From NCBI GenBank assembly GCA_050084985.1, contig JBITNC010000002.1, positions 13,082,001 through 13,146,000 of the forward strand: a DNA stretch of 64,000 bases, given 5' to 3'. This document shows positions 46,150-57,879 of this stretch, in pieces. The notes beneath the pieces are model-generated. The model was given only the letters and a program-made list of their open reading frames with translations. It ran no database searches and was not told where the DNA came from. Numbering within the stretch: position 1 is the first letter of the stretch; the number at the start of each line of letters is the position of its first letter. A program made the position numbers and the translations under genes. This DNA is from Nageia nagi. Its lineage: Eukaryota > Pinophyta.

Positions 46150-47411
46150 ATGGAGCTGAATGTGGTTGAGAGCTTCAAAGTGTTGTGTTTTGTAGGTGCT
46201 AGAGATGATCAAGAACATGGTAGGGGATTTAGTGAGAGTGGATTCATTCTCTCTTTATGAAATAATTAGCGATATGGTGGTGTTGAATATCATCTATCAG
46301 AGAGGTTTAGGTAATAAGGACCATGATGATTAGCTATCTATGGAGGTGGTGAGATCATGGGAGGATGGTCAATGTAAATTTAATGGTAGGAGCCTAATGT
46401 TTATCCTTAATACAATTACATAGGTAATTCTTATGCCAAATGAGGACATTCAAGTTCAAAGAGAAGGAAAGCTCAACAAATTGGATGCCAAGAATAAATT
46501 TATGAAAAAAAGTGTTAAAGAATTTGGACAAGTATCAAATAGGAGTGGTTAGGGAATCTATACCCAAGCCATGGGATGATTTTGCTCTATTTTTGATCAA
46601 GTACATGACTCTAGAGGAAATATACAAAATGTTGTTGGCATCTCACTTCTTCATGCTTAATCACTTCATTTTGCCAAAAATGGATAAGGTGAATTTCCCA
46701 TTTTTCATTTTTAATTCCCTATATCTTTCAATTGATAAAGTGAAAAAGAATAGCACTTTGGTTCCCTTACATGGCATTATAATTAAACTTGTCTATGAGA
46801 GGGTAATTTCTCTTTCACCTAAGAAATTTCCTAGGGTGAAAGTACTAGTAGGTGTTCAGGTCTTTGATCCAAGCAAAAAGATAAGAGAAGGGGAACCATC
46901 AACAAGAAAAAAGAGGAGAGCTAAGTTGATCAACAAGCTACCTAATCCAAATCTTAATGACCCACATTTAGGGGGTAAATTGGATGGGGGTAGACTTTAT
47001 TCCATAAGATAAAAATGTAAATTTGATCAAGATCCTTTTGAGGGCTTGGAATCAAAGCTAGAAAGAGCTAAAATTGAAAGCATAGATCACATTTTGTTGA
47101 GCCAATCTAAGGATGATGATCTTTTAATGAGTGAGTCTCAAGAAGAAGTGGAGGTAGTAGATACCATGTTGAGAATTAGAACAAAGTGGGGAGTGAAAGG
47201 TGAAAAAAGTATCCTTAAAGGCAAGAGGATTAAGTGCATTGTAGCAAAACAAAAGAAAAAAGTATTATATAAGAAGAAGGGTTAGCAAACGGTTTGATTC
47301 AAAAGTGCTCTTAGAAAAGAAAAGGGAAATCTAGCTCTTTTATATGAGGGGGAGATGATAGCTGGGCCAAGAAGAAGTAGCAAACTCAAAAGGAAGTTAG
47401 TGCTACAATAA
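46150..47411 (+). pseudogene. Unrecognised plus-strand reading frame with basic C-terminus
   Basis: ATG at 46150 (MELNVVESFKVLCFVGARDD), a frameshift near 46250 (SLYEIISDMVVLNIIYQRG), then RSLMFILNTIT, KNKFMKKSVKEFGQVSNRSG, and after another shift the 166-codon frame 46512-47012 (LDKYQIGVVRESIPKPWDDF, FFMLNHFILPKMDKVNFPFF, YERVISLSPKKFPRVKVLVG) and 47046-47285 (LERAKIESIDHILLSQSKDD, KGKRIKCIVAKQKKKVLYKK). Mixed hydrophobic and charged composition unlike the random frames nearby; Lys-rich tail. Only two shifts and about three stops in 420 codons. Not gag, pol or any domain I know. It could be an accessory ORF of an LTR element. Confidence 0.5.
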
Positions 47412-47639
47412 AATAATTCAATTGAAGAAGGAATCAAATAGAATGGAAAGGAGAATAGGGAAATTGCAAAGGTTTCTCATGCAAAGACTAAGTTTCTAGG
47501 AAAGGAAGATATTTTGGTCCATTGTAAAGGTTGGTGAAGATCCTTATAAACTTCACATTTTTTTTATTAATACAAAATTATCCCATTAATAAAAAGTAAT
47601 AATACATAAATAGTCTCCATTAAGGCAATAAATGGTAAC

Positions 47640-49000
47640 AAGTGTAGAAACTTCTTCTTGATATGATTTTTTTGTAATCCATTCTCCTTGGTGACCAAGT
47701 TGTTTTACATTGTACACTCTATATGTATGAATGGCTTGTTTCCTTATGGTATTAATCAATGTATCTAGAATCTAATACTCTTTTATTGGTGCAAGACTTC
47801 TAGAATTGAGTTCTTTAACCTCTAGTTATTCCAATATTACTAAAGTATCAAAAATAAGTGGATTGTAGAGCTTGAGAAGTTCCATATTAAAAATAAGATG
47901 TAACCTAAGACAAGATGGAATATTTATTTCAAGATAATTCACTCCCACTTTCTAAGTGATGGTATATAGTCCATAACATAGGATCATTATCTTTGATGTA
48001 ATCATCCAAGTCTCTCCTTTTAAAGTCGTAATTAGACTTTGTATCTAACTTCAAATTAGTGTGGAAGGTCCAATGCTTTCCATTGTGTTTTTTATACTTC
48101 TCATTTATTTTATCTAAGAGATAAATAACTTGTTGAATATATGTAATTCTCTCTAAGAAATCTATTACTCTTTATGCATGTGTAGCATATATTCAATTCT
48201 CTATACTAGAAGAGCTACATCTATGGGTGCCAAAGGTTGAAATATAACATATACATGAAATGAATTATACTTGATGAAATTATATGAAGCTTGATTATGC
48301 TTGTATTGGATGTAGGTCAGGCTCTCATCCCATGTGCATAACTACCTCGAATTGTACATTTGAATAAAATGCATGATTAATTAATTCACAACATCAATTT
48401 TTTTATTAGTTTGATAATGTAAGGCTATAGACTTAGTTAGTATTGTCTTTATCATCTTATAAATGATGGACTATAAACTACCTAGAAATATACTATCCCT
48501 CCTAGAAATAATGGACTTGTGAAAACTAAATTTAATCCATACATGAATGAAATAAAGTTTGGTTTCCTCTTTAGTTAAAATAGTTTTCTTACAAGAAATA
48601 ATTATAATCATTTTTTTAAATAATCAAATACTATAAAAACATGATCATTACTATATTTGAAATTAGGAAAACCTATTAGGAAATCCATTCATATATATTT
48701 TTGAAATTTGGTGGGTATCGATAATGATGTATACAATTTTTATTTCTTGCTAGTATATTTGGTGATAGCATAAAAAATACAAGATGAATTGATATACCTA
48801 TATCTACATCATCTCTCATCTTTAACCAATAAAATTATTTTTAAAGAATTGCCAATATTTTCTCTATGCTATAGTGATCATTAACTACTTTACTAAAGTG
48901 TACCTCCTAAGTCAACTTTTCTCATTTACATGATCATATACATATATGACACATTTGATAGAGGAGATCATTATATAAATAAAATTTAAAAATGTACTTA
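47640..49000 (-). pseudogene. pol: Integrase and chromodomain, element D
   Basis: Catalytic region: SRRDSIFLGSL (family: SDRDxxF), LHYQTNKKIDVVN (family: YHPQTDGQTEVVN), then CTWDESLTYIQYKHNQAS, YNSFHVYVIFQPLAPIDVAL. C-terminal chromodomain remnant KEYxILDTLINTIRKQAIHT, YRVxNVKQLGHQGEW at 47690-47790, corresponding to P-x-ILD-x-R-x2-R-x3-YLVKW-x-W. Catalytic Asp and Glu positions are altered, so it is dead. Confidence 0.75.
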
Positions 49001-49149
49001 CCTACCTGAAGAGCTTGATATGTACCAACAAAGTCAAAATCATTTTTATACAAGATAGACTAATTAGAAGTTTCATATCCATATGAATAAATAATGGTAT
49101 TAAATGCTACAATTGGTCCTTGAATTGAGAAATCATCTATCAAATTCAT

Positions 49150-50400
49150 ACTTCCTCCTTGCGTTTAATGATCAAGTGGAATTATATGTTTAAATTAATT
49201 ATATAGGCCTATGATTAGTATGAATGATCATCTATTTTCCAAATATCTAGTGTTTCCACTATTTGCATGTTTGGATAATAGTACTTTAAAACTTCTTCAT
49301 TAAATGTTTCACTTAATAGGCCCATATTATATTATTACAGCTCCTATTACATATTTATATGCATAATCATAAACTCAAAGGGTTGATGCAAATTTGGTAA
49401 GTCAAGAATAAGTGTTGAGCATAATTTTTCCTTCAAATTATACAATGCCCTCAGTTGTACCTCTCCCTATTAGAACTCATATTTTGCACTTATTTTTCTT
49501 TCTTGGTTTAGTGACCAAATAATATGTGAAAAACCCATCACAAATATTTGAGCATAAATTGGAAAGACCCAAGAAGCTACAAAGATCTCTAACAATATTT
49601 AGAGTAGGACAAATTTGAGTTATCTAAATCTTTTATGGATTAATATGGACATATTTTTAATTTATAATATACCTAATGTACTAAATTTTGTTCATTCCAA
49701 ATGTGTATTTCTCTAATTTGGTACATAATTTATTATTTTGAAGAGTTTTAAGTTTCTCTTGAGCATGTTACAAGTGTTTCTTCCAAGTTTTACTCTATAT
49801 GAGTATATCGTATAAATAGACAACTAGAAACAAGTTGAGTAAGGATCCCAAGATTTCATCCATCATTCTCATGAAATTTGCAATTTTATTAGTCAAACCA
49901 AAAGGTATATCCAAACTTTCAAACATCAATGGTATTAATATAAACTTAATCATATCTAGACCTAAGATCAATTTTAATGAAGAACTTCAAATCATTGAAT
50001 TGGTCTAAAAAATCATCAATTTCAGAGAGCAATTAATGATTCTTTATTATAATCTTATTTAGGTATTGGTAATCAATTTAGAGTCTCCATGATATATATT
50101 TCTTTGGGACCAAGATAATTGGACTACCATATTATGAATAAATTGGTCTTATATGCCCTTTTTTAATTAGCTTTTTAATATGCCTCTTAGTCTCATCATT
50201 TTCTAAAACTAATCTACCATAGAAAAAAGCATTATGTAAAGGAGAACTAGGAATCAATTTACTAGAATATGTTACCTTGCAATAAAGTCTAGCACTTTAA
50301 TCAATGACTTTAATATATCATCAAATTCTACTACAAGTTAGCCAATTTACTTATATTTGCTTAACATATCAACAATTATCTTCTTTGTAATGTAGATGGT
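49150..50400 (-). pseudogene. pol: Reverse transcriptase and RNase H, element D
   Basis: RT motifs: DYQYLNKIIIKNHxLLSEID, FLDQFNDLKFFIKIDLRSRY, IPFGLTNKIANFMRMMDEIL, and VVYLYDIL (49797-49840) where the family has YLDDIL; the first catalytic Asp is Tyr. RNase H towards 49150 is only faintly readable. Chromovirus-type RT. Confidence 0.78.
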
Positions 50401-50999
50401 TCCTTGATAATGAAGAGAATAAATTACATTAATTTTTTAATTAATTTTTTGTACTTTTTTAATATTGATATGATAAATAGAGGTTGGAGGAGTTATCTTT
50501 GTTATCCCATATTTCTAATTCCTAGGAGTGATAATGACCCTTCATGGTTTTTAATCATACACTTGATATCTCCACTTGAATGGTTCGTCTAAGAATACAT
50601 CACAACTATACAATGAAGAAACATCATATAAAAAAATATCATTGAATTATTTACTAGTAAAATATAGGATATATTATTTAGTGACACAAATATCTCTTCC
50701 TTGATTCAACCATACAACATTATAGCTCTTTGGTTAGGGCTTTACAAATATATTTAAACTCTTAACAATAAAAAAAGTAAAATTAAATCAAATTCTTCTA
50801 ACTACTAATTGATATCAACAATGAAATATAAAGTCTTACCCTTTACCCACATTTGTGAGTGAAATAATCAATCCTCGTCATGTGAATCCTCTTTTTTGGC
50901 TTGTACCATAGAAATTATAGTAGAAATGATTATATTTGACTCAACATTTATGATTTTTTTCCCTTTATCCTAAGTTGATGGATGCTTTGGTAGTGTTGT

Positions 51000-51848
51000 A
51001 GTAGATGGTAAGTCTTGTGTATTAGTAAATAGATATTGAATTACTTGAAATTATTCCCTCAGATGTTGATCACTCATGTGAGAGTCATTACATTTTCCTA
51101 TATTAATATTTTGGGGCTTCTTATTTTCATTTTCTTTATTTTATCTTCAATTTTTATTTTGTGGTTTACCCTTTTTGTGACTACTTTTGATTATCACCTT
51201 GGCCTTTTTTGGGTTGATTCTTCATACTTTTATTTTTATTGTTATTGTTATTTGGGCCACCTACTTTTTTATTCTTATATTTATGATTTTTCTCAATCTT
51301 AATTGAAAATTTGTATGTTTCTTCCAAGGTATTGAATTTAAGTAGATCCATATACTCCCATATTTACTAATATAGCCTATTACAATATTTGATAATTTGA
51401 TAATTCTAAGTGTCTTGGATGTCAATTTTTTATGGAAAAAGAATGGAAATAATTAATATAGTCTTATATATATTGTTATTTATCTTGAAATAGTTTTTAC
51501 CATCATATGCACTAACCATCATAGATTCCTATAGGGTAGTGTTAATATTTAAAAGCCTCTATGAAATCTTCCCATGTGAGATCATCTTCAAATCTCTCTT
51601 TCTTTTAAGAACTACATATTTCCCACCAATTTATAACAAGTAAATATGATTTCAAGTGGGTAAGCATAATTTTATCATTATTAATAAAATTATTTACAAA
51701 ATAAATTTGATCCCAATTGATCTAACCAATTTTCTAATTCAACATTAATTTTTTCTTCAAGAGTAAGAATGTCAAAATTCACCTAATCTTTAGAAGGATT
51801 CACTCCATTGAAAATTTATATAATAGATGAAGAATTTGAATTATCCAT
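51000..51848 (-). pseudogene. gag: gag of element D
   Basis: ATG at 51848 (MDNSNSSSIIYIFNGVNPSK), ELENWLDQLGSNLF, then FEDDLTWEDFIEAFKYxHYP and IGIYDG, DYINYFHSF, matching the chromovirus capsid pattern LTWEQFKxAFxxxFYP. A Lys/Arg-rich stretch at 51050-51250 is the nucleocapsid end; zinc knuckle not preserved. The plus-strand frame 51036-51302 is its shadow. Confidence 0.7.
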
Positions 51849-54088
51849 TATAATATATTGAATAATTTGAGCAAACTAATCCCACATTAGTTTAGTTTAT
51901 TTATCAAGGTATTTATTCATCGTCTCCTTAACTGGATCGATTATGTAGATGTTGCTCACCATTTGATAACACTTAAAATAACTAGGAATATAATCTAAGG
52001 GATTGTAAATCTTAATCTTAAACTTATTATAGCCTAATAATTTCTTTAGGATAATACACTTATAATATAAACTTCTTTTATACCATTCATCTAGTTTTAT
52101 AATGGTAGAGTTATAAGAAAAATAATATATTCTCAAAATAGAAATAAAAATAGAATTAGAGATAAAATAAATATTCATTGACTAATAAATAATATTATTA
52201 ATCAAATTACAATATCATACTAACAATATATAAGAATATATGTGAGACTATTATATTTTATCTTATTATTTTATCATATTTAGAATATATTTATTTATAT
52301 GAAAGGCTTGTAGAAGGTGAAAACTCACCCAATTCAAAATGTAGAAAATGGTAGGCCATTAGAAGCGAAATATGGTAGCTCAAATTTAGTTAGTTACAAA
52401 ATATATATTAAATTATTTTTCCTATCATATAGTATCCCTAAAAAGCATTTGGCTCCATTAACCTCACACTAAAATAAATTTTATACCAACTTTCTATTTT
52501 TTATAGCCACATTAAATGATAGTTTTCAAGACTTTCTAAGTTTATTTTAGGGGTCATGCACATTCAACATAATATTTCAAATGAATTATAAATAAGATAA
52601 AATGGAGCTACTATCACCAAATTATACCTCCCAAAAAAATTTATATCTAATAAGTTAGGATCACTTCCTACTTTAGGGAGATTTACCTAGATCAACATAA
52701 CTTGACACATTTTATATGGATGGATTTTTCTTGAAAATATTTCTCTAATGGTGCATAGAATATGAAAAATAAAGAAGTAAAATGAAATTTATATCCCTTT
52801 AAAGTTTATAATAATTTTTAGTATAAAATTTAGACTATACAACAATGGAAAAAAATATGGCAAGCTAAAAAACATTCTCTTCCTTTTTCATCCAACTTCA
52901 CATACAATACAAAACTAATAAATTTAAATATCCCATGTACTCTAATATATTATTTCTATATGTAAAATAATTATTATAAGTTGATATATTTCTAATTATT
53001 TTTGGTATATGATGTTGACCATGTGGAATTTCTTAAGTAAGCAAAATAAACTTATAATTCTTTTTGTAACTATGGCATAGAAGAATATGTAATTATAAGA
53101 ATATTTTAATCTGTAACATCTTTGGATTGTTATAAGTCTTATAATAGCTTCAAAATATTTTCTAGTAGTGTAAAAGTATGTAAAATATATGATGTTGACC
53201 ATGTGGAATTTCTTTAGTAAGCAAAATAAACTTATAATTCTTTTTGTAACTATGGCATAGAAGAATATGTAAATATAAGCATATTTTAATTTGTAACATC
53301 TTTGGATTGTTATAAGTCTTATAATAGCTTCAAAATATTATTTAGTAGTGTAAAAGTATGTAAAATATCCATTGTAATCATGGAGAATAAGGATGGAGTA
53401 AAGAAAATTATTTCTTAATCTAGTGTATAACATTTTGTATGCGTAGTCTATATTTTCAAACATAAAATCTATAATTTTTCAAGGGTTATAACATTTTTTA
53501 CATATCTCATATTTGTATGTTTGTTGCACTATTTGATATCTTGTTTCAATATATTTCTAGTGATATATAATTTTACATACCTTTTTTTAAATTTTGATAC
53601 TACACCAATCATTTTTTTCCAAACTATATTTCTATTATTTACAAAATTGATAATGATAAGATTTTATGTTGATACAATTCGATGGAGTTCTAGGTATATA
53701 TATGTTGATCCACCAATACTATTATTTATCATTTTTCAATAACTTTTAAATGATATGTAATATTCAATACTTTCTTTAATAATCAACATAAAACAAACCC
53801 TTTCTTCATGAGATATTTATGTTGTAAAAGTATTAGGGAATTATTAATGATAGGGTCTTGTATCTACTAGAATAGATCTAGGTATATAGCTCTAAGTGTT
53901 GACCACATGCACCATTAAAAAGATATTTTTGATACCTTTCCAAATGTATATAATAATTTATAGTTTATTTCAATTTTTCCATCCTATTCACATAAATTCA
54001 CCATTATACTAACACTACCATTTTGATGATTTGATTATTTGCTTGATCGAGTGATTCCATTTGTATTCAATCTATTTACTCTAGTTTT
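51849..54088. other. AT-rich gene-free tract
   Basis: About 2.2 kb, very AT-rich, no credible coding sequence. May contain the 5' LTR of element D, but no TG...CA pair could be fixed. Holds the 180-bp tandem duplication at 53007-53369. Confidence 0.5.
53007..53369. repeat. Two-copy tandem duplication, unit about 180 bp
   Basis: The unit begins TATATGATGTTGACCATGTG and ends GTGTAAAAGTATGTAAAA. The second copy starts at 53187. Only a handful of differences by eye, so it is recent relative to the surrounding elements. Non-coding. Confidence 0.92.
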
Positions 54089-54478
54089 TGTTAGGAACCC
54101 AAAAGATGTAAAACATTATTTAAGACAAATATAGTAAAATGCAAACTTTTAATAGATCCAATAACAAAAAAATATAAATACAACTCAAAATAATAGCAAG
54201 AGCATGGAAACTAAGTAAATTTATTAGGTAAAATGATTTGCAAGCTGCTTCGAGGGGGATACCTCCTTACAACTCAAAAGATAATATGTTTTCCAAGATA
54301 ATATATATTCCTCTCCTACACATATTTATAGTCTTACCACCCTAAACCTAATTGAAATTTCATTACAAAATGGTGATTCACCTTACAAAATATGTTAGTC
54401 CACCTTACAAGTTGATACATATTGATAATATAATTAATTAACTAATATTAGTAAATTTTAGGATATGGGATCCTAACA
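54089..54478 (-). repeat. 3' LTR of element F (390 bp)
   Basis: Minus strand TGTTAGGATCCCATATCC to GGGTTCCTAACA, with a perfect 8-base terminal inverted repeat TGTTAGGA/TCCTAACA. TATAAATA (plus-strand TATTTATA at 54323). Polypurine-like AAGAAGGGTGTCA precedes it. Confidence 0.9.
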
Positions 54479-54499
54479 TGACACCCTTCTTGAAAAAGA

Positions 54500-55560
54500 G
54501 ATTTTTCCTCAAAGTTGTAAATTTGTAAATTATTAATTAAATACCTCCCAAGTTTCATCCTCAAGTGTTAATCCACACCACTGGATAAGAACTTTAGTGA
54601 TGGTGCAGTTATGAAGCTTTTGAGTGTAGCAATATAGAATAGCCTTAGGTTCAACTAGTATGGAACCATATTTAGTGAGTTTAGGTAACTATGTTTGAAC
54701 CTTAACCTATGATACTAAGAACTTCTTTATGTAAGGAACATGAAAAATAGGGTGCACTTTTGATGATTTTGATAACTCCAACTTGTAGGCTATGGGTCCA
54801 ATACATTGCAGGATTTTATAAGGCCGATAAAATTTTGGAGCTATCTTTTGGGGGCCTTTTACTTTAATATATTTCTATTTATATGGTTAAATTCATAGTA
54901 AAACCATATCCCCTTCTTGAAATTCTCATTTGACTTGGTGTTGATCAACTTGTTGCTTCATGTGATGTTGAGTTGCTTGTAGGTTCTCCTAAAGAAGGTG
55001 GAGGATATATCCCTAAATAATTAGGTTGTATCAATGGCTTGTACATTGGTGCTATTAGGGATATAAAAATCCACTATGGGTGGGGTTTTACTATATAATT
55101 CATAGGAATTCATATTAATATAAGTATGATATGAAGTATTATACCACCATTCTACCATAGGAAGCCATTTAACCCAATGGATGGTTTGGGCTGATGCAAA
55201 GCAATGAAGATATATCTCTAAATATTTTTAATAATTTCAATATGGCCAACTATTTGGAGGTGATAAGCTAACCTCATATTGATTTGAGTACCTTTCACCT
55301 TCAATAATTCTTACAAAAAATTATTGATAAAGGTGGTTCACAGTCACTAACTATGGAAGATGACATACCATGGAGTTTGGAAATGTTATCAAGAAAACTT
55401 GGTCTACATTGATAACCTTGAAAGGATGAAATAAGATGCAAAAGTGTACATACTTAAACATCTTATCCACTACCACCATTATAAAATATTTCCCATAATA
55501 TTTGGGGAGACCTTCGATAAAATCCATCAAAATATCAATCCAAGCACATGTTGGTATGGG
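54500..55560 (-). pseudogene. pol: Integrase core, C-terminus and chromodomain remnant, element F
   Basis: Reads PIPTCAWIDILMDFIEGLPK, YFIMVVVDKMFKYVHF (family: VVVDRFSKYAHF), the second Asp in LVTVN..-type decay, then WLPMVEWWYNTSYH, YELYSKTPPIVDF and, towards 54700, KAPKR and NFIGLIKS in place of KLxPxFYGPxK. Chromodomain hints near 54540-54620. It picks up directly from the zinc finger on the other side of element E. Confidence 0.8.
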
Positions 55561-55565
55561 AAGAG
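55561..55565 (+). other. Target-site duplication of element E, left copy
   Basis: AAGAG before TGTTAGAATTTG; the same AAGAG stands at 60318-60322. With one copy removed, the F frame reads LHPLPIP across the site, as expected for this integrase. Confidence 0.88.
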
Positions 55566-55956
55566 TGTTAGAATTTGTAATGTAATATTATGTAATTTTT
55601 CTCTTTAATTTAAATTTACTTAATGCTTAAAATATCTATATATACCTTAAAGAATTAAGGGAATAAATATAGAAGCACCTTTAACCTTACCCTTGAGTTA
55701 AAGGGAGATTAAAGGGTGGGTTTCTTCTTATAAATATAGGTATACCTCTCCTCTCATTATAATGAAACAATTGTAAAGCAAGCTTTGCTCTAGGTTTAGA
55801 GTTTGGAGAGAGGAGAGATTCTATAAGAGAGGTCCTTGAGAATAAGAAGATCTTAGTTAGTGGATGTACTCCCAAAGAGGGAGGGACCACTTTATATCTT
55901 ATGTTATTTTTGATATTGGCTTGTGTTATTGTGTTATGGTGTTGATATTTTAAGTG
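55566..55956 (+). repeat. 5' LTR of Copia element E
   Basis: TGTTAGAATTTGTAATGTAA onward, parallel to 59854-60240. TATAAATA at 55729. Similarity to the right LTR ends near GTGCCTTC (55960), where the inverted arm begins, so the 3' tip of this LTR has been replaced. Confidence 0.85.
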
Positions 55957-56178
55957 CCTTCAAAAAGGGAATAAAGGTTGAATTCTTAATGAATCCATTG
56001 TATCTACTTCCTTGTTAATAAATTTGTTCAGCATTTTTATTTTGTTTGTATACTTTGTTTATACATTACTCTTTAGGTGACTATAAATATGGGCTTGGCA
56101 TCTTAAGTGATGATGACTTATAGTGCACCACAAATCCAAGCATATTATATTAGGAAGAAAGTTCTTAATGATACAACT
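55957..56178 (+). repeat. Inverted arm 1 in element E
   Basis: CCTTCAAAAAGGGAATAAAG to TAATGATACAAC; the reverse complement, with scattered changes, is at 57613-57829. Confidence 0.88.
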
Positions 56179-57612
56179 GTAGCTCTATTCATCTAACTTT
56201 TCCTCTCTTGATTTATTTACTAGCTTCTTTAGAAAATTTGTTGTGCACACTTTGAAAGTTTCTTATAGTAGTGAAATTGTCTTCAAGGGGGAGATGTTGA
56301 ATTCATGTTTATGATGAACTTGCTCATACCCAACCTCTTTTAGAATATGCTTCAAACAAATGGCTTCCTAGGTTGCACCTAACATTGCATAATATTCAAC
56401 CTTTGTGGTGGAGAGAGTAGTAGTAGCCTGCTTCTTGGAATCCCAAGAGATAGCACCTAAAATAATGCTAAACACATAAGCATAGGTTGATTTTTTATCA
56501 TCTCTATCTCCCCATAGTCTAAATTTGAGAATCTTGAAAGAATAAATGATAGTAACTTATCATATTTGAGAGTAAGATCCTTAGTTCCTACAACATACCT
56601 CAAAAAAATTTTAACTACAATGAGGTGCTCAACATATGTATTTTGCATAAAACAAGCCAAAAAAGTCACAGCAAAGGTAATATCTAGCTTGGAGATAGTC
56701 AAATATAGAAGACTACCAATTAGTTGCCTATAAGCCATAGCATCTACTAACTAAGATTTGAAACTAAGAGATAAAATGATTCCAAGAGAGACTAGGATTG
56801 CAACATGTTTGCACTCCTCCATTCCAAACTTTTGAAAGATATCTGAGATATACATGGACTAACTAAGATAAGTATAATCCTTAAATTGGTATACTTACAT
56901 ACCAAGGTAGTAGTGCAATATACCAAGCTCTATCATTTCAAAAGTTTTCTTATGTTTGGATATGCAATCTTGTATGAGGACTATATTATTCCCTATAATC
57001 AATAGATCATCCACATAGAGAAGAATCAAGATCAATTCTTGTCTTTGGTTGAGCATATAAAGATATATGTCCAAGAAGCATTTAGAAAACTCAATGTCCT
57101 CAAAGAATCCTAAAATCTTATGGTACCAAGCCTAAGGTACTTATTTAATTCCATACAAAGACTTCTTTAGCTTGCAAATAAAATATTCTTTTCCTTCCAC
57201 AACAAACCTTTTTGGTTGGTTCATATATATTTCCACATCTAAATCACCATTGAGAAAAGCACTGTTGACATCAAGTTGAAAAAAATTCCATCCTTAAGTT
57301 GCTATAAGAGCAAGGATCACCTTGATATTAGGCATATTTGGAATTAGATAAAAGGTTTCCTCATAATCAACTCCATTTTTTTAGCAAAACCCTTAGCTAC
57401 TAACCTTGTTTTGTATTTCTCAATTTCTCTAAATAATCAATCAAGTATTGCTTTGGTAAAGAATATTTTATTTGCAAGCTAAAGAAGTCCATACAAAAAC
57501 TTCTTTAGCTTATAAATAAAATATTCTTTTCCTTCCACAACAAACCCTTTTGGTTGGTTCATGTTGATTTCCACATCTAATTCACCATTAATAAAAGTAC
57601 TCTTGACATCAA
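56179..57612 (-). pseudogene. pol: Copia reverse transcriptase and RNase H, inverted block of element E
   Basis: From the right: a partial extra RT segment (57490-57640: DVKSTFINGELDVEINMNQP, KEYFIYKLKKFLYG), then EIEKYKTRLVAKGFAKK, the same segment again at 57150-57300 (LDVNSAFLNGDLDVEIYMNQ, KEYFICKLKKSLYG), then LILILLYVDDLLIIGNN with the catalytic YVDD (56991-57026), MAYRQLIGSLLYLTISKLDI, FLRYVVGTKDLTLKY and Copia RNase H (SKKQATTTLSTTKVEYYAM, HILKEVGYEQVHH) down to about 56300. Stops throughout. The duplicated RT segment is a local rearrangement. Confidence 0.86.
57461..57526. repeat. Near-perfect palindrome in the RT duplication
   Basis: Arms of 28 bases (57461-57488 and 57499-57526), two mismatches, loop of ten (CCATACAAAA). 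The arm includes ACTTCTTTAGCTTGCAAAT. The same 28 bases occur once more at 57161-57190. Confidence 0.9.
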
Positions 57613-57829
57613 GTTGTTTCATCAAGAACTCTCCTTGATATAATGTGCTTGGATTTGCAATGCACTATAAGTCGTCATCACTTAGATGCTAAGACCATAC
57701 TTATATTCATATAAAGAAAAATGTATAAATAAAATATACAAATAAAATAAAATGCTAAACAAATTTATTAATAAGGAAGTAGATACAATGGATTCACCAA
57801 GAATTCAACCTTTACTCCCTTTTTGAAGG
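57613..57829 (-). repeat. Inverted arm 2 in element E
   Basis: Reverse complement of arm 1; ends CCCTTTTTGAAGG on the plus strand. Integrase on the plus strand starts shortly after. Confidence 0.88.
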
Positions 57830-57879
57830 TAACTTCACAAACCTAATAGAATCAAAAAAATTTCATATGAGGCCTAGAG

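Larger units (their letters stand above)
47580..51848 (-). mobile_element. Element D: decayed chromovirus, minus strand
   Basis: From right to left: gag (51848-51000), protease region, RT (50300-49760), RNase H, integrase (48950-47880), chromodomain (47790-47690). Every part carries stops. The LTRs were not identified; the 5' LTR would lie in 51.9-54.0 kb and the 3' LTR left of 47.6 kb, where the unrelated frame 46150-47411 is found. Confidence 0.75.

Noticed and set aside
51036-51302. Hydrophobic plus-strand frame resembling membrane segments
   Set aside because: Shadow of the Lys-rich nucleocapsid end of gag D on the other strand.
52070-52085. Degenerate TGGTATAAAAGAAG as primer site of element D
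   Set aside because: Three differences from the initiator-Met site and no LTR end beside it.
55687-55890. Minus-strand 67-codon frame, repeated at 59993-60196
   Set aside because: It is antisense to the two Copia LTRs, hence the repetition; no sign of selection on protein.
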